A stretch of 64,000 nucleotides of DNA from Siderastrea siderea (taxonomy: Eukaryota > Cnidaria > Anthozoa > Scleractinia > Rhizangiidae): assembly GCA_964030785.1 (NCBI GenBank), contig OZ034968.1, positions 54,595,730-54,659,729 on the forward strand. The letters are read 5' to 3'. The notes below the pieces were generated by a model, which made no database searches, was not told the DNA's origin, and saw only the letters and a list, made by a program, of their open reading frames with translations. Positions 20,796-28,655 of the stretch are shown one piece after another (positions within the stretch are counted from its first letter, which is position 1; the number at the start of each line of letters is the position of its first letter). The translations under genes were made by a program, and so were the position numbers.

Positions 20796-21038
20796 TCAAA
20801 GAGTGGTTTGATCAAAAGGATCGACGAAAGGATCAAAGAGTGGATTGATCAAGAGTTGAAACTCGACGGTGGTGATGATCCCTTCTTTTCGGAGTCGGCA
20901 CAGTTCTTGAAAAGTGAGCTTGTAACGTAAAGGTTGAACCAGGTGCTTGATTTGTTTTCGGATCTCTCCCAAACGTTCAATGATGTGCAGGGCTTGAGGG
21001 CTGACCTTGCTAGGACCCTTGTCGGGTTTGTCTCCCAT
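20796..21038 (-). CDS. Small helical protein, paralogue of the next gene
   Basis: An 80-residue protein, mostly helical by composition. Residues 13-65 align with the 65-residue protein encoded just upstream: SPQALHIIERL against SPEAQQVIDRL, then a YxLTFQELCRLRKEG block against SYFELLRLHSQKQ. The two are a tandem duplicate pair that has diverged. The start codon follows the stop of the upstream gene immediately (TGA then ATG), so the two may be translated from one message. No known family. Confidence 0.55.
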   Translation of the reverse strand: MGDKPDKGPSKVSPQALHIIERLGEIRKQIKHLVQPLRYKLTFQELCRLRKEGIITTVEFQLLINPLFDPFVDPFDQTTL

Positions 21039-21236
21039 TCACCACCGGTAGAAGTTTTTCAAAGTTAATAAAGCCAATTCGTTCCGACTGAGTTGTTTTT
21101 GACTATGAAGACGAAGCAGTTCAAAATAAGAAGCTTTGAAGCGGATCTGTTCCAAGTCTTTTTCGAGTCGAGATAACAAGGCTCGTAGACGATCAATCAC
21201 TTGTTGGGCTTCTGGACTGAGGACTGGATCATCCAT
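21039..21236 (-). CDS. Small helical protein, first of the paralogous pair
   Basis: 65 residues from the ATG at 21,234-21,236. The open frame extends further upstream but only through promoter sequence (TATAAAAAA about 35 bases before this ATG), so the shorter form is preferred. It shares the SPEAQQVIDRL and FELLRLHS segments with its neighbour. A short charged helix pair is likely. Function unknown. Confidence 0.55.
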   Translation of the reverse strand: MDDPVLSPEAQQVIDRLRALLSRLEKDLEQIRFKASYFELLRLHSQKQLSRNELALLTLKNFYRW

Positions 21237-21493
21237 TGAGTGTGAAAGATGGAATGGGACAGGGGGTTTTTTATAGAGAACCAAAAGGGTCACGTGGGAG
21301 GGAATAGGCCAATGAGAGAAAAGACCCATCATGCTTTGAGAGGGGAAGAGGTGGGGGGACCCCCCTCCCCCCTCCTTAGATAGACCATGGTGCATTGCGC
21401 GAATTAGGGTATATAAGTCAAGCGAGGCCACAGGACGTCACTCCTAGCTTTGAGTTCAGTCTTTACGACTTATGTCAGTTGGTGAAGTGAAAA
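21237..21493. promoter_or_regulatory. Divergent promoter module, copy 1
   Basis: This lies between a minus-strand gene (21,236) and a plus-strand gene (21,494). Read on the minus strand it contains a G/C palindrome (GGGGGGTCCCCCCACCTC), an ATTGG (CCAAT) box, CCCACGTGACC, TTTTGGTTCTC and TATAAAAAA. In the plus direction TATATAAG lies near 21,409. The minus-strand series recurs upstream of the polymerase gene at 36,680-36,800. Confidence 0.65.
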
Positions 21494-22030
21494 ATGTCAG
21501 AAACAAGAAAGCCCTTGGGCTCTTTAGCCAGTGCAGTGAATGGGGGTGGGCCAGAGTACTTGAGAAGGAGAGCGGGGCCAGAGCGAACGGCTGTGGATCG
21601 GCAGACCAGACTGATGAGGGAGAGACGACAGGAAACCTGGCGCCCCCTCACCCGTCAGCGCGTGGTCGCGTTTTTTGAATTGTTTTTGCGGTGTGTGGTC
21701 TGGACTGAGAATGGTGATCGGGAGGGCCGGCCCCATCCCCAGATCACGGAAGCGTTGCTGGGAGCCCTGGTGAATAAGATCATCCCATGGGTGGACCAGC
21801 ACCGCATTCGGTCGAATTTTGAATGTCGCTGGCCGATGACCTTAGAACAATTTAAAGAGGTTGACAATGAACTGGAGTTGTACCTGCCACGTGTACATGC
21901 GGCCCGCCCATGGCAAAGGATCAAGTTGTATTTCGGGGAGATGGAGCGGGAGCGAGAGGAGCGGCGGAGGGAGGAGCAAGAGAGGAGAGAGGAGATTCGG
22001 GACCACGTGCGTCGTATTTTATTTCCTTGA
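21494..22030 (+). CDS. Unknown 178-residue protein with charged C-terminal helix
   Basis: It starts MSETRKPLGSLASAVNGGGP. The middle (about 50-140) has Trp- and Leu-rich helical segments, and the last 40 residues are an almost pure Glu/Arg helix, likely a coiled coil or basic-acidic rod. I do not recognise a family. It reads rightward from the divergent promoter with TATATAAG about 85 bases upstream, opposite the small helical pair. Its place near the left end, away from the morphogenesis block, suggests an early or regulatory role. Confidence 0.5.
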   Translation: MSETRKPLGSLASAVNGGGPEYLRRRAGPERTAVDRQTRLMRERRQETWRPLTRQRVVAFFELFLRCVVWTENGDREGRPHPQITEALLGALVNKIIPWVDQHRIRSNFECRWPMTLEQFKEVDNELELYLPRVHAARPWQRIKLYFGEMEREREERRREEQERREEIRDHVRRILFP

Positions 22031-22334
22031 ACTATTCCCGTTGAGTTTTTATTGTGAGTCAAGGCAACTGTGAGTCAAGAGACATTTATTTATGATCCAC
22101 GTGCAAACTCAGTGATGTCATTTTTTTTATTTTTTAATTAAAAGAGTTGATGTTACAATGGGTGGTCTGTGTTCTTTGCCACACGGGTGGGGCGTTCCTA
22201 TGTACAATTGAAAAAAGCTATCTACAATTTGAAAAAATAAAAATGGCTATGTACAATTGGAAAAAAAAATAAAAAGTAAAAAAAAATTAAAAAAAGAAAA
22301 GCTATGTACAATTCCAAAAGTAAAAACTAAGAAA
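22031..22334. repeat. AT-rich spacer with GCTATGTACAATTG repeats
   Basis: It lies between two convergent genes. Four imperfect copies of GCTATGTACAATTGGAAAAA lie between about 22,195 and 22,320. No gene is seen. It may hold the 3' ends of both transcripts. Confidence 0.6.
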
Positions 22335-23027
22335 TTACAAATGAAAGTCTTCCAGTTCCATGCGTAATTGATCAATGTTCTCGGGTAGACAGAAGGTGCG
22401 GTTGAACAAGGCTTGAATTTCGGCTCGGGTTTTCTCGTCCACATCCCGGGATCCCACAATAGCACTGCTTTGATGTAGGGTGGGCTTTTTAGGTCCCCAA
22501 GGGACAAATTGACTGCCAGTGACCAGGGTGGCGGCATTCTCATTGACTTGGTAGTAATGGTCCGAGCGGTACCATGATTGACTGGGTATGTCAAACAGGT
22601 AGACGGGTTTGCCTTGATCCATAGCCAATTGCACAGTCCAACCAGTGCCTCCTTTCACGCGTTTATGATCCGGTTCCAAGATGCCAAAGGCATAGATGGT
22701 ATGGGCTTTTTTGGCCAATTGATAATTGCGTTGCAGCAATTGCAGGGTGTAAAAATGACTGGGCATTTTTTTGCCTAGTTTCTCCGCCGCCTGGTGAAGA
22801 TGGGGGTTGGCCAGCATCAGGACTTCCACCGTAGAAGGGGTGATGAAAGTGGATCGAGGATGGTTCGGGGGGACCAGGACTTCTAGTTGCATCCCAAAGT
22901 GTTTGGCCTGTTCTTCCACGAGGGCATCCGTACCTTTGGCTCCCCCTGTATAGACCACATGGCCATGACCCACTTGCAGTTCCAAGGCACCGAGATCTTG
23001 TTCTCCGATCATCATGTCAGGGGGCAT
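22335..23027 (-). CDS. SLOG-like (YAcAr/DprA-type Rossmann) protein
   Basis: 230 residues from the ATG at 23,025-23,027. The open frame reaches ten codons further, but only from a TTG. Three motifs in order point to the SLOG superfamily: YTGGAKGTD at 26-34 (the phosphate-binding GGAxGxD loop), RNYQLAKKAHTIYAFG at 100-115, and KGGTGWTVQLAMDQGKPVYL at 125-144. The same order is seen in YAcAr/DUF2493 and DprA/LOG-like proteins that bind nucleotides or ADP-ribose-like ligands. A long loop (55-95) and a C-terminal tail (150-230) are additions. It stands alone on the minus strand with a TATTTAAG box and CCAAT motifs upstream. In bacteria such domains sense nucleotide signals and pair with SLATT effectors. 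A SLATT-like protein is encoded at 32,374. Confidence 0.7.
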   Translation of the reverse strand: MPPDMMIGEQDLGALELQVGHGHVVYTGGAKGTDALVEEQAKHFGMQLEVLVPPNHPRSTFITPSTVEVLMLANPHLHQAAEKLGKKMPSHFYTLQLLQRNYQLAKKAHTIYAFGILEPDHKRVKGGTGWTVQLAMDQGKPVYLFDIPSQSWYRSDHYYQVNENAATLVTGSQFVPWGPKKPTLHQSSAIVGSRDVDEKTRAEIQALFNRTFCLPENIDQLRMELEDFHL

Positions 23028-23242
23028 GGCTTTTGAGAATGAAGATCTAGTGACCAAGGGACCGTCTTAAATAGGGGCAGTTGACCAATGGGAAGACAAG
23101 AGGACCTTATTTGGATTGAACAAGCTGACCAATGGGAAGATAACAAGTCCTTATATGGGTAGGATAAGCTGACCAATGACAGGCAAGGGTCTAAGGTATA
23201 AAAAGGCAGGGTCGATAGGGGTGACATCCACCTTTGAGTACG
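23028..23242. promoter_or_regulatory. Divergent promoter with repeated CCAAT boxes
   Basis: Three direct units of the form (G/C)TGACCAATG(G/A) lie near 23,081, 23,130 and 23,170. TATTTAAG (minus-strand direction, near 23,070) serves the SLOG gene. TATAAAAAGG at 23,197-23,206 lies 46 bases before the ATG of the zinc-finger gene. It is a compact two-way promoter. Confidence 0.65.
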
Positions 23243-24190
23243 ATGTCCACCGATCGGAAGAGAAAATCAACCCATCCCCCAGAGGGGAAGAAGAAGAAGA
23301 AGAGCATTCAACATATGACGCCCGTGGACTGTGATCCTGTGGTGTGCGACGTGGTGGAAGACACCCGAGCTGCTGTGGAAGAGATGATGAAAGAATTAAA
23401 TGACATGGTGGAGCAATCACCGCCATCCCCGCCAAGTCCCCCTCCACTTCAGGATGACAATGAAGGATTGAAAAGGATGGTGAGAATGGCAACGATCTTT
23501 GAAAGCCCTGGGTTTCAAAACCCCAAACCTGTTCTCCCAGCCAGTTCCTTGGACACTATGGTATGTCCTTACCATGAGGTGCGTTTGGAGGCCCGAGAAT
23601 CTCAAAAGGGATGGAAGTATGTGAAATGTCCCATGCAACCGTGTTTGCTGTTTTGTGGTCAAGATAAAGTTCTGGAGTATATGAAAGCCGTGTATAGTCA
23701 ACCTCATGTAGAAGTGTTGGACATGTGGGGTGGTTTACAATGCTTTTGCCGTGAACCCGCTACGCTTCAACAGAGTCATTCGACTCAGAACCCCGATCGG
23801 TTGTTTCTGACTTGTTCCAAGAAAACGTGTGGCTTCTTCCGATGGGCCGATCAACCCTTGGGTCCCAAGTACTGGACGTGGTTTCATGACAACCCTCCCA
23901 AAAAAGCCGACCAACAAGCTGAACCACCCACCCGTGATGCTCAAGGATATCCCAAGAGGGGCTATGACATCCCTGGCCCGCCCCCTCGAGTCCAAAGGAA
24001 AGAGGACGTGGAACGAGAACGACCCCTGACAGACTATGAGAAACAATTGTTACGAGAAATTCAAGAGCTCAAGAACCGTCAAGAAATGATGGTAGCCCCG
24101 GCACCACCACCCCCCAAGTACAGTGACAGTGTGGAGAACTGGCAGAAAGGTCTAGAGACCGTCAGTTATGGCCGTCTAGGTCTCTTTTAA
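23243..24190 (+). CDS. GRF zinc-finger protein with a second Cys-rich finger
   Basis: 315 residues from the ATG at 23,243 (three codons upstream begin with TTG and are ignored). The N-terminus is basic (RKRKSTHPPEGKKKKK), then acidic and Pro-rich. A first finger has CPYH (108-111) and C129, C134, C138. The second is a GRF-type finger with C167, C169, C191 and C196 and the typical PDRLFLTC...CGFFRWAD core. GRF fingers bind single-stranded DNA or RNA, as in NEIL3, APE2 and topoisomerase 3-alpha. The C-terminus has a coiled-coil segment (about 255-280) and a PPPPKYSD stretch that includes a PPxY motif. It may act in replication or repair of the element. Confidence 0.65.
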   Translation: MSTDRKRKSTHPPEGKKKKKSIQHMTPVDCDPVVCDVVEDTRAAVEEMMKELNDMVEQSPPSPPSPPPLQDDNEGLKRMVRMATIFESPGFQNPKPVLPASSLDTMVCPYHEVRLEARESQKGWKYVKCPMQPCLLFCGQDKVLEYMKAVYSQPHVEVLDMWGGLQCFCREPATLQQSHSTQNPDRLFLTCSKKTCGFFRWADQPLGPKYWTWFHDNPPKKADQQAEPPTRDAQGYPKRGYDIPGPPPRVQRKEDVERERPLTDYEKQLLREIQELKNRQEMMVAPAPPPPKYSDSVENWQKGLETVSYGRLGLF

Positions 24191-24191
24191 A

Positions 24192-24590
24192 ATGAGAGAA
24201 CGAATAAAATTTTTTATCAATGTCACCATGGAGTCTGTGTGTGATGCGTGGGAGTCTATCTTGTCCCTGGGGCAATGGCAATGTCATCAAACCCTTTGTC
24301 AAGTCTTATATGATCATCAACCCGGCACCCAAATCCCCATACCCCCTTGTCCCGAGGACACGCATCCTCTCCACCTGTTTGAAGAAACCCATGTGGACCG
24401 CAACCTATATCGATGGGTGGTGTTTGTCTTATGGTTAAAAGCTCACCCAGAGGCATGGCGATGGTATCGAATCATTCAAAAGGCGCACCCCCACACGGTC
24501 CCTACCATATCGACCTTATGGGATGAATGCCAGAACGTATGGCCCCTCGAAAGAGAACCCCACGCTGGAGTTCGTCGTCCTCATGGTTGA
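24192..24590 (+). CDS. Unknown 132-residue Trp-rich protein
   Basis: The ATG follows the stop of the GRF gene by one base. The protein is rich in Trp, His and Cys (eight or more Trp), with a helical stretch WVVFVLWLKAHPEAWRWYRI. Its last 20 codons overlap the start of the integrase gene in another frame. I do not recognise a family. Tight packing between two conserved genes supports expression. Confidence 0.5.
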   Translation: MRERIKFFINVTMESVCDAWESILSLGQWQCHQTLCQVLYDHQPGTQIPIPPCPEDTHPLHLFEETHVDRNLYRWVVFVLWLKAHPEAWRWYRIIQKAHPHTVPTISTLWDECQNVWPLEREPHAGVRRPHG

Positions 24591-25699
24591 AGAAGAAAAC
24601 CAAGGTTTCGTCAACGAAGAAGAAGAAGAAGGTCTCGCAACAATGGTTGAAGCGTTACCATGATCCTGGTGCCCCGGGGAGTTTAGGTGGGGTGCAACGA
24701 TTTGCTAAAGCCCAGGGTCTCCCTTTGAAAAAAGCCCAACAGGTGTTGGAACAGGATGTGGGTTACACCTTGCATAAACCCCGACGTCGTCGTTTTGCTA
24801 CCTTACCCGTGATCGTAGGGGGGTTGGATGATCAATGGGCCGCGGATTTAGTGGAAGTACAACGTTTGGCCAAACATAATCGGGGTATACGCTACTTGTT
24901 GACCGTGGTGGATGTGTTGTCCAAGTACGCGTGGGTCGAACCGTTGAAAACCAAAACCGGGGTGGCCCTCGTGAAAGCCTTTGAGAAGATTGTGAGACAA
25001 GGAGGACGTCACCCGAATCGATTGCAAACGGATCGAGGGAAAGAATTTTATAATCGGACGTTTCAACGATGGCTGGAGGAGCAAGACATCCATCATTTTT
25101 CAACCGAAGGGGATGCCAAAGCCAGTGTGGTGGAACGATTTAACCGCACCTTGAAAGAACGGTTATACCGTTATTTGACCGCGGCCAACACGTTGAAATT
25201 TGACAATGTCTTACCCGAGTTGGTGCAGGGGTATAATGCCACCCGTCATCGAAGTATTGGTATGCCCCCCGAAAACGTGACGTGGGACAACGAAGAAGCC
25301 GTGTGGAACCGATTGTATGCCAAACGATTGAAAGGCTACAAAAAACCCCAATTGAAGGTGGGGGATCATGTCCGTCTCAATACGATTCATCGTACCTTTG
25401 AAAAAGGGTATTTACCCGGTTGGACCGAAGAAGTGTTTGTGGTGCATCGTGTGATCCCTGGTCCTGTCCCCACGTATAAGATTCGCGAATGGGATGAGAC
25501 CCCCGTCCAAGGCACGTTTTATGAAGAGGATTTACAAAAAGTCCATGTATCCGAGGTGTTTCGGATCGAGAAGGTACTTAAGCGACAAAAAGGTCGTTGG
25601 TTGGTCAAGTGGAAAGGGTGGCCCGACAAGTACAATAGTTGGATTGCTCGTGGAGACGTGACATCCCTTCAACCCCGCAAACGACGACGCCGCCGCTAA
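24527..25699 (+). CDS. Polinton integrase (rve, DDE) with C-terminal chromodomain
   Basis: 390 residues. A Lys/Ser-rich N-terminus precedes the retroviral-type integrase core. The catalytic triad is D107 (WAADLVEV), D169 (LQTDRGKEF) and E203 (SVVERFNRTLKER), with 33 residues between the second Asp and the Glu. An SH3-like segment follows (LKVGDHVRL, about 275-335). The last 50 residues carry a chromodomain (VEKVLxxxx..WLVKWKGWP type: FRIEKVLKRQKGRWLVKWKG) and a basic tail. The enzyme joins the element ends to host DNA, giving 6-bp duplications as found here. The chromodomain should direct insertion to methylated histone H3. The frame is intact. A second ATG at codon 5 is an alternative start. 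Confidence 0.93.
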   Translation: MPERMAPRKRTPRWSSSSSWLKKKTKVSSTKKKKKVSQQWLKRYHDPGAPGSLGGVQRFAKAQGLPLKKAQQVLEQDVGYTLHKPRRRRFATLPVIVGGLDDQWAADLVEVQRLAKHNRGIRYLLTVVDVLSKYAWVEPLKTKTGVALVKAFEKIVRQGGRHPNRLQTDRGKEFYNRTFQRWLEEQDIHHFSTEGDAKASVVERFNRTLKERLYRYLTAANTLKFDNVLPELVQGYNATRHRSIGMPPENVTWDNEEAVWNRLYAKRLKGYKKPQLKVGDHVRLNTIHRTFEKGYLPGWTEEVFVVHRVIPGPVPTYKIREWDETPVQGTFYEEDLQKVHVSEVFRIEKVLKRQKGRWLVKWKGWPDKYNSWIARGDVTSLQPRKRRRRR

Positions 25700-25703
25700 A
25701 ACA

Positions 25704-26747
25704 ATGACGTTGGTGCCCAACTCTTCGTTTTACGTGACGTTGATGAGTCATGCGAGTACCAAAGAGTTTCCTGGGAACAAGAGTCATCATTTCAGAAACC
25801 GATTGCCTAAACCCATCCGATTTGTGGGACGAGGATGGATGGTGGGTATGGTGAGTTTATCCTTACCCACCATTCCCGTCATAACGGAAGAAGGAGGCGT
25901 GGGTGATTCCCATCCTCTGTTGTACGTACGATGGCACGAACGGGTGTATGCCCAAGACGATCAAGGCAACGATCGATGGTGGCATCAACGTCGCGAACTC
26001 ACTGTCTACGGACGAGATATGAGAAAGGAGATGGCCTCGTCGACGGGATCTCACTTTTTTCATCAACTGGTGTACCGTTACGAGCAAAGCCGTGCCAAAC
26101 AAACCGAACCCAAAAACAAATGGGCCGAGGACAATGGTGTCAAATTATACCCGACCTTTGAATGGACTTCCGAAGGGGATTTGTTGTTGAATACCGCCAA
26201 TGTGGATTACACACGACAAGTAGCACACGTGTCATGGGGCCGAACCTTGGCGCTGAGAATGGGATGGATTGAACAAGTGTCGACGGGCGTGTATCGATTG
26301 GGTCCGAATCTCTTGCAAGAATTTCAAGGCATTTCCACCATTCCCACCCCGACGGATATCCGCAATGCCGCCAACAACCCCATCTTTTGGAAAGTGGAGG
26401 GGGATTATCTGAAATTGAGTATGACGTGTAATTGGCGGTTTGTGAATGTGAACCAGACCTTTCGTCCCTCGTTGGAATTTCCCTCGACGCGTCCTTTGCA
26501 CGTGTATTGTGATGTAGGCACCAGCAGCATGGTAGGGGGTCGCATCACCGATCTCTTACGAGAAATCAAGTACCAGCCTCAAAACACCACCCACTTTGAA
26601 CCTCGACATATTCAATATATCCCAGTACGCAACGAAGTGGTGGAAATCGTGGAAACCCAGATGGCCGAAACTAATGGGGATCTGGTGAAATTTGGTGAAG
26701 GCCATGCCCTCCTGACCCTCCACTTTAAAAGGGAAGTGGTGGTGTGA
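25704..26747 (+). CDS. Penton-like minor capsid protein, paralogue 1
   Basis: 347 residues beginning MTLVPNSSFYVTLMSHAS, with the Polinton penton opening pattern SFYVTL.S.A....FPxNxxxxFRxRLPxPI. It is a single jelly-roll family occupying capsid vertices. It shares the opening block and several internal blocks (LALRMGW, GPNLLQEFQG, FRPSLEFPSTRPLHVYCDV, VKFGEGHALLTLHFKR) with the next gene, so the pair is a tandem duplication that has diverged. Four bases separate it from the integrase stop. The frame is intact. Confidence 0.75.
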   Translation: MTLVPNSSFYVTLMSHASTKEFPGNKSHHFRNRLPKPIRFVGRGWMVGMVSLSLPTIPVITEEGGVGDSHPLLYVRWHERVYAQDDQGNDRWWHQRRELTVYGRDMRKEMASSTGSHFFHQLVYRYEQSRAKQTEPKNKWAEDNGVKLYPTFEWTSEGDLLLNTANVDYTRQVAHVSWGRTLALRMGWIEQVSTGVYRLGPNLLQEFQGISTIPTPTDIRNAANNPIFWKVEGDYLKLSMTCNWRFVNVNQTFRPSLEFPSTRPLHVYCDVGTSSMVGGRITDLLREIKYQPQNTTHFEPRHIQYIPVRNEVVEIVETQMAETNGDLVKFGEGHALLTLHFKREVVV

Positions 26748-26761
26748 AGAAGAAAGACAAC

Positions 26762-27805
26762 ATGTCGTTCTACGTGACGTTACCGAGTCATGCCAACCGA
26801 CGTGAATTTCCCAACAACCAAGCCAATTCCTTCAAGATTCGTTTACCTCAACCGTTACAGCTCACAGGGGGTGGATGGCAAGTGGGGTTGAGTGCCATTT
26901 CCTTACCGGATACCCGCGTCAATTTGTACGAGTTGGTGAAGAAAGATGGGTACATCCTAGCGACGTCGTGGGAGATCACTTATCCCGCCCCGGGTAAAAC
27001 CGATGGCACCATGGCCGCGCGCATAGGCACGGCGCAAACCCTCATCCAAGACGTCCAGGATTTGGATTGGGTGGTGGATGGCGTGAGTTTCATGAAAGCC
27101 ACGATTGCCCATTTGGAACAACGACGCCAGGAAACGGCCATTGAAGGAGGCCGGTTTACCAACGATCAAGGCAAACACACCTACGTCAAGTTCAAGTGGG
27201 AAGGCGACGATCTGCTCATCGACAACACGAATGTATGCCATTGTGGGAACAAAACACCAGTCCTGACCATCTACACCAAGTTGGCGCTCAAGATGGGATG
27301 GTTACGTAAAATTAGCAGTGGATTGGTGTTGGGCCCGAACTTACAGCAAGAATTCCTGGGGGATCAAGTCCCCGACATCACCAACAACAGCGATTGGCAG
27401 GATGTCACCGACGGTCAGGGGAACGCGGTCTTTTGGACGGTGCGTGCGTTTTTACCGGATTATTTACAATTGAGTATGAGTTGTGGGTGGCGTTTCACCA
27501 ACTTGAATACGGCGTTTCGTTCCGTGGTGGGGGAACCCACCCGATCGTTGCACGTGTACTCGGACGTGGCAGGCAGTATGATGGTAGGCAATCGCGTGAC
27601 TGATTTGTTGCGTGAAATCCAGTACAAGCGAGAAGCACGTGGCACCCTGTATTTTGAACCGTTGCACATTCATTACATGTCTCTTCGTAACGAGGTGGTG
27701 GAAATGATTCACGTTCAAGTGGCTGAAACGATTGGTGCCGGAGGAGACTTGGTCAAGTTTGGTGAAGGTCATACCATTGTCACGTTACACTTCAAAAAGA
27801 CATAA
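26762..27805 (+). CDS. Penton-like minor capsid protein, paralogue 2
   Basis: 347 residues from the ATG at 26,762 (MSFYVTLPSHANRREFPNNQ). Six upstream in-frame codons begin at a GTG and are ignored. Block-by-block similarity to paralogue 1 runs along the full length (LALKMGW, GPNLQQEFLG, RSLHVYSDVAGSMMVG, VKFGEGHTIVTLHFKK). Equal lengths and no gaps in the main blocks suggest both keep the jelly-roll fold. Two copies may mean a hetero-oligomeric vertex or that one serves as the base for an attachment protein. No separate fiber gene is recognised in element B. Confidence 0.75.
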   Translation: MSFYVTLPSHANRREFPNNQANSFKIRLPQPLQLTGGGWQVGLSAISLPDTRVNLYELVKKDGYILATSWEITYPAPGKTDGTMAARIGTAQTLIQDVQDLDWVVDGVSFMKATIAHLEQRRQETAIEGGRFTNDQGKHTYVKFKWEGDDLLIDNTNVCHCGNKTPVLTIYTKLALKMGWLRKISSGLVLGPNLQQEFLGDQVPDITNNSDWQDVTDGQGNAVFWTVRAFLPDYLQLSMSCGWRFTNLNTAFRSVVGEPTRSLHVYSDVAGSMMVGNRVTDLLREIQYKREARGTLYFEPLHIHYMSLRNEVVEMIHVQVAETIGAGGDLVKFGEGHTIVTLHFKKT

Positions 27806-27840
27806 AAAGGGGATGGCCAAGGGAGTGTCCCAATGACAAG

Positions 27841-28029
27841 ATGCCCAAGACAAGAGTGCGTGGAAGGAGACGAAGAAGAAGGCAACGAGGGGGTCTCTTG
27901 CCCCTGGCGGCCCTCATTCCAGCCTTGATCGCTGGAGGAAAAGCTGTGGCGTTGGGTGCTGCAAGTGGTGCCGCGAGTTACGGGGCTAAAAAAGGGTTGG
28001 AAGCCGCTTTTCGGAAAAAACGACGATGA
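27841..28029 (+). CDS. Small Arg-rich protein with QRGG site and hydrophobic core
   Basis: 62 residues: an Arg-rich N-terminus ending in QRGG (15-18), then a hydrophobic Ala/Gly/Leu segment (LLPLAALIPALIAGGKAVAL) and a basic tail. After cleavage at QRGG the mature peptide would be a short membrane-active or DNA-binding protein, comparable in design to adenovirus pX/mu or pVI. This is an inference. CATAAAAAGG lies 40 bases before the ATG. Confidence 0.6.
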   Translation: MPKTRVRGRRRRRRQRGGLLPLAALIPALIAGGKAVALGAASGAASYGAKKGLEAAFRKKRR

Positions 28030-28096
28030 CGGTATAAAAAGGGGAGTCCCATGAAGCCTAAACAAAACGTTTATCCCTGGTGAAGAAGAAGGCACC

Positions 28097-28423
28097 ATGC
28101 GTGGGGGAAGTTTGACACGATTTCGAACCGACGAGTGGTATGATCAACAAGGCAAAGGGTTGGTGACGGATCTGATGCGTGGGGGGTTGCAAGGTCTTAT
28201 AAGGACGCGAAATCCTTTAAAATTGCCTAGTAATATCAAGAGAGGCTTGGAAACGGGTTTGACACGCGGTGTTAAACGCAAAGCCGAACAAGTCCTTAAA
28301 AAGGAAATCACCAAACAAGCCAAGAAAGCGTTGAATCAGAAGAACGTGAAAGACGCCGTGCGTGTAGCCACGGCCTTATTTCCCAAACAAACCAAACGTG
28401 CACGTGATATTTTGGGAGTCTAA
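28097..28423 (+). CDS. Basic virion protein candidate with MRGG sites
   Basis: 108 residues, strongly basic. It starts directly with MRGGSL and has a second LMRGGLQG at 26-33, both of which fit the adenain pattern (M/I/L/N/Q)xGG. The remainder is a Lys-rich helical region (45-95). TATAAAAAGG lies 64 bases upstream. The stop overlaps the next start (TAATG). It is likely a core or pVI-like protein. Confidence 0.55.
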   Translation: MRGGSLTRFRTDEWYDQQGKGLVTDLMRGGLQGLIRTRNPLKLPSNIKRGLETGLTRGVKRKAEQVLKKEITKQAKKALNQKNVKDAVRVATALFPKQTKRARDILGV

Positions 28424-28653
28424 TGGAACCCGTGCATTCACGACCTCGACGGATTCGTAGTAATCGAGGGTTGTCTCAATGGGGTGGACTGTATCCGTTT
28501 TGGAAACTCATGCCACGACGACGACAACGTGGTGGATGGTTAAGTCCCGAGGTGATGAGAGTCCCCGGGTTTGATTTGAGACAACGTTTAGCCCGACGAC
28601 GACGCTATAAAAACCCCTCACGACGACGACGGGGTACCACTCGACGACGTTAA
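28423..28653 (+). CDS. Arg-rich core protein candidate with QRGG site
   Basis: 76 residues, about a third Arg. MPRRRQRGGWL puts a QRGG at 35-38. The tail ends GTTRRR. The composition resembles protamine-like DNA-condensing core proteins such as adenovirus pVII, and cleavage at QRGG would free the basic C-terminal half. The start codon shares an A with the previous stop, and a TATAAAAA for the capsid gene lies inside this frame. A start at M30 is possible. Confidence 0.5.
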   Translation: MEPVHSRPRRIRSNRGLSQWGGLYPFWKLMPRRRQRGGWLSPEVMRVPGFDLRQRLARRRRYKNPSRRRRGTTRRR

Positions 28654-28655
28654 AC

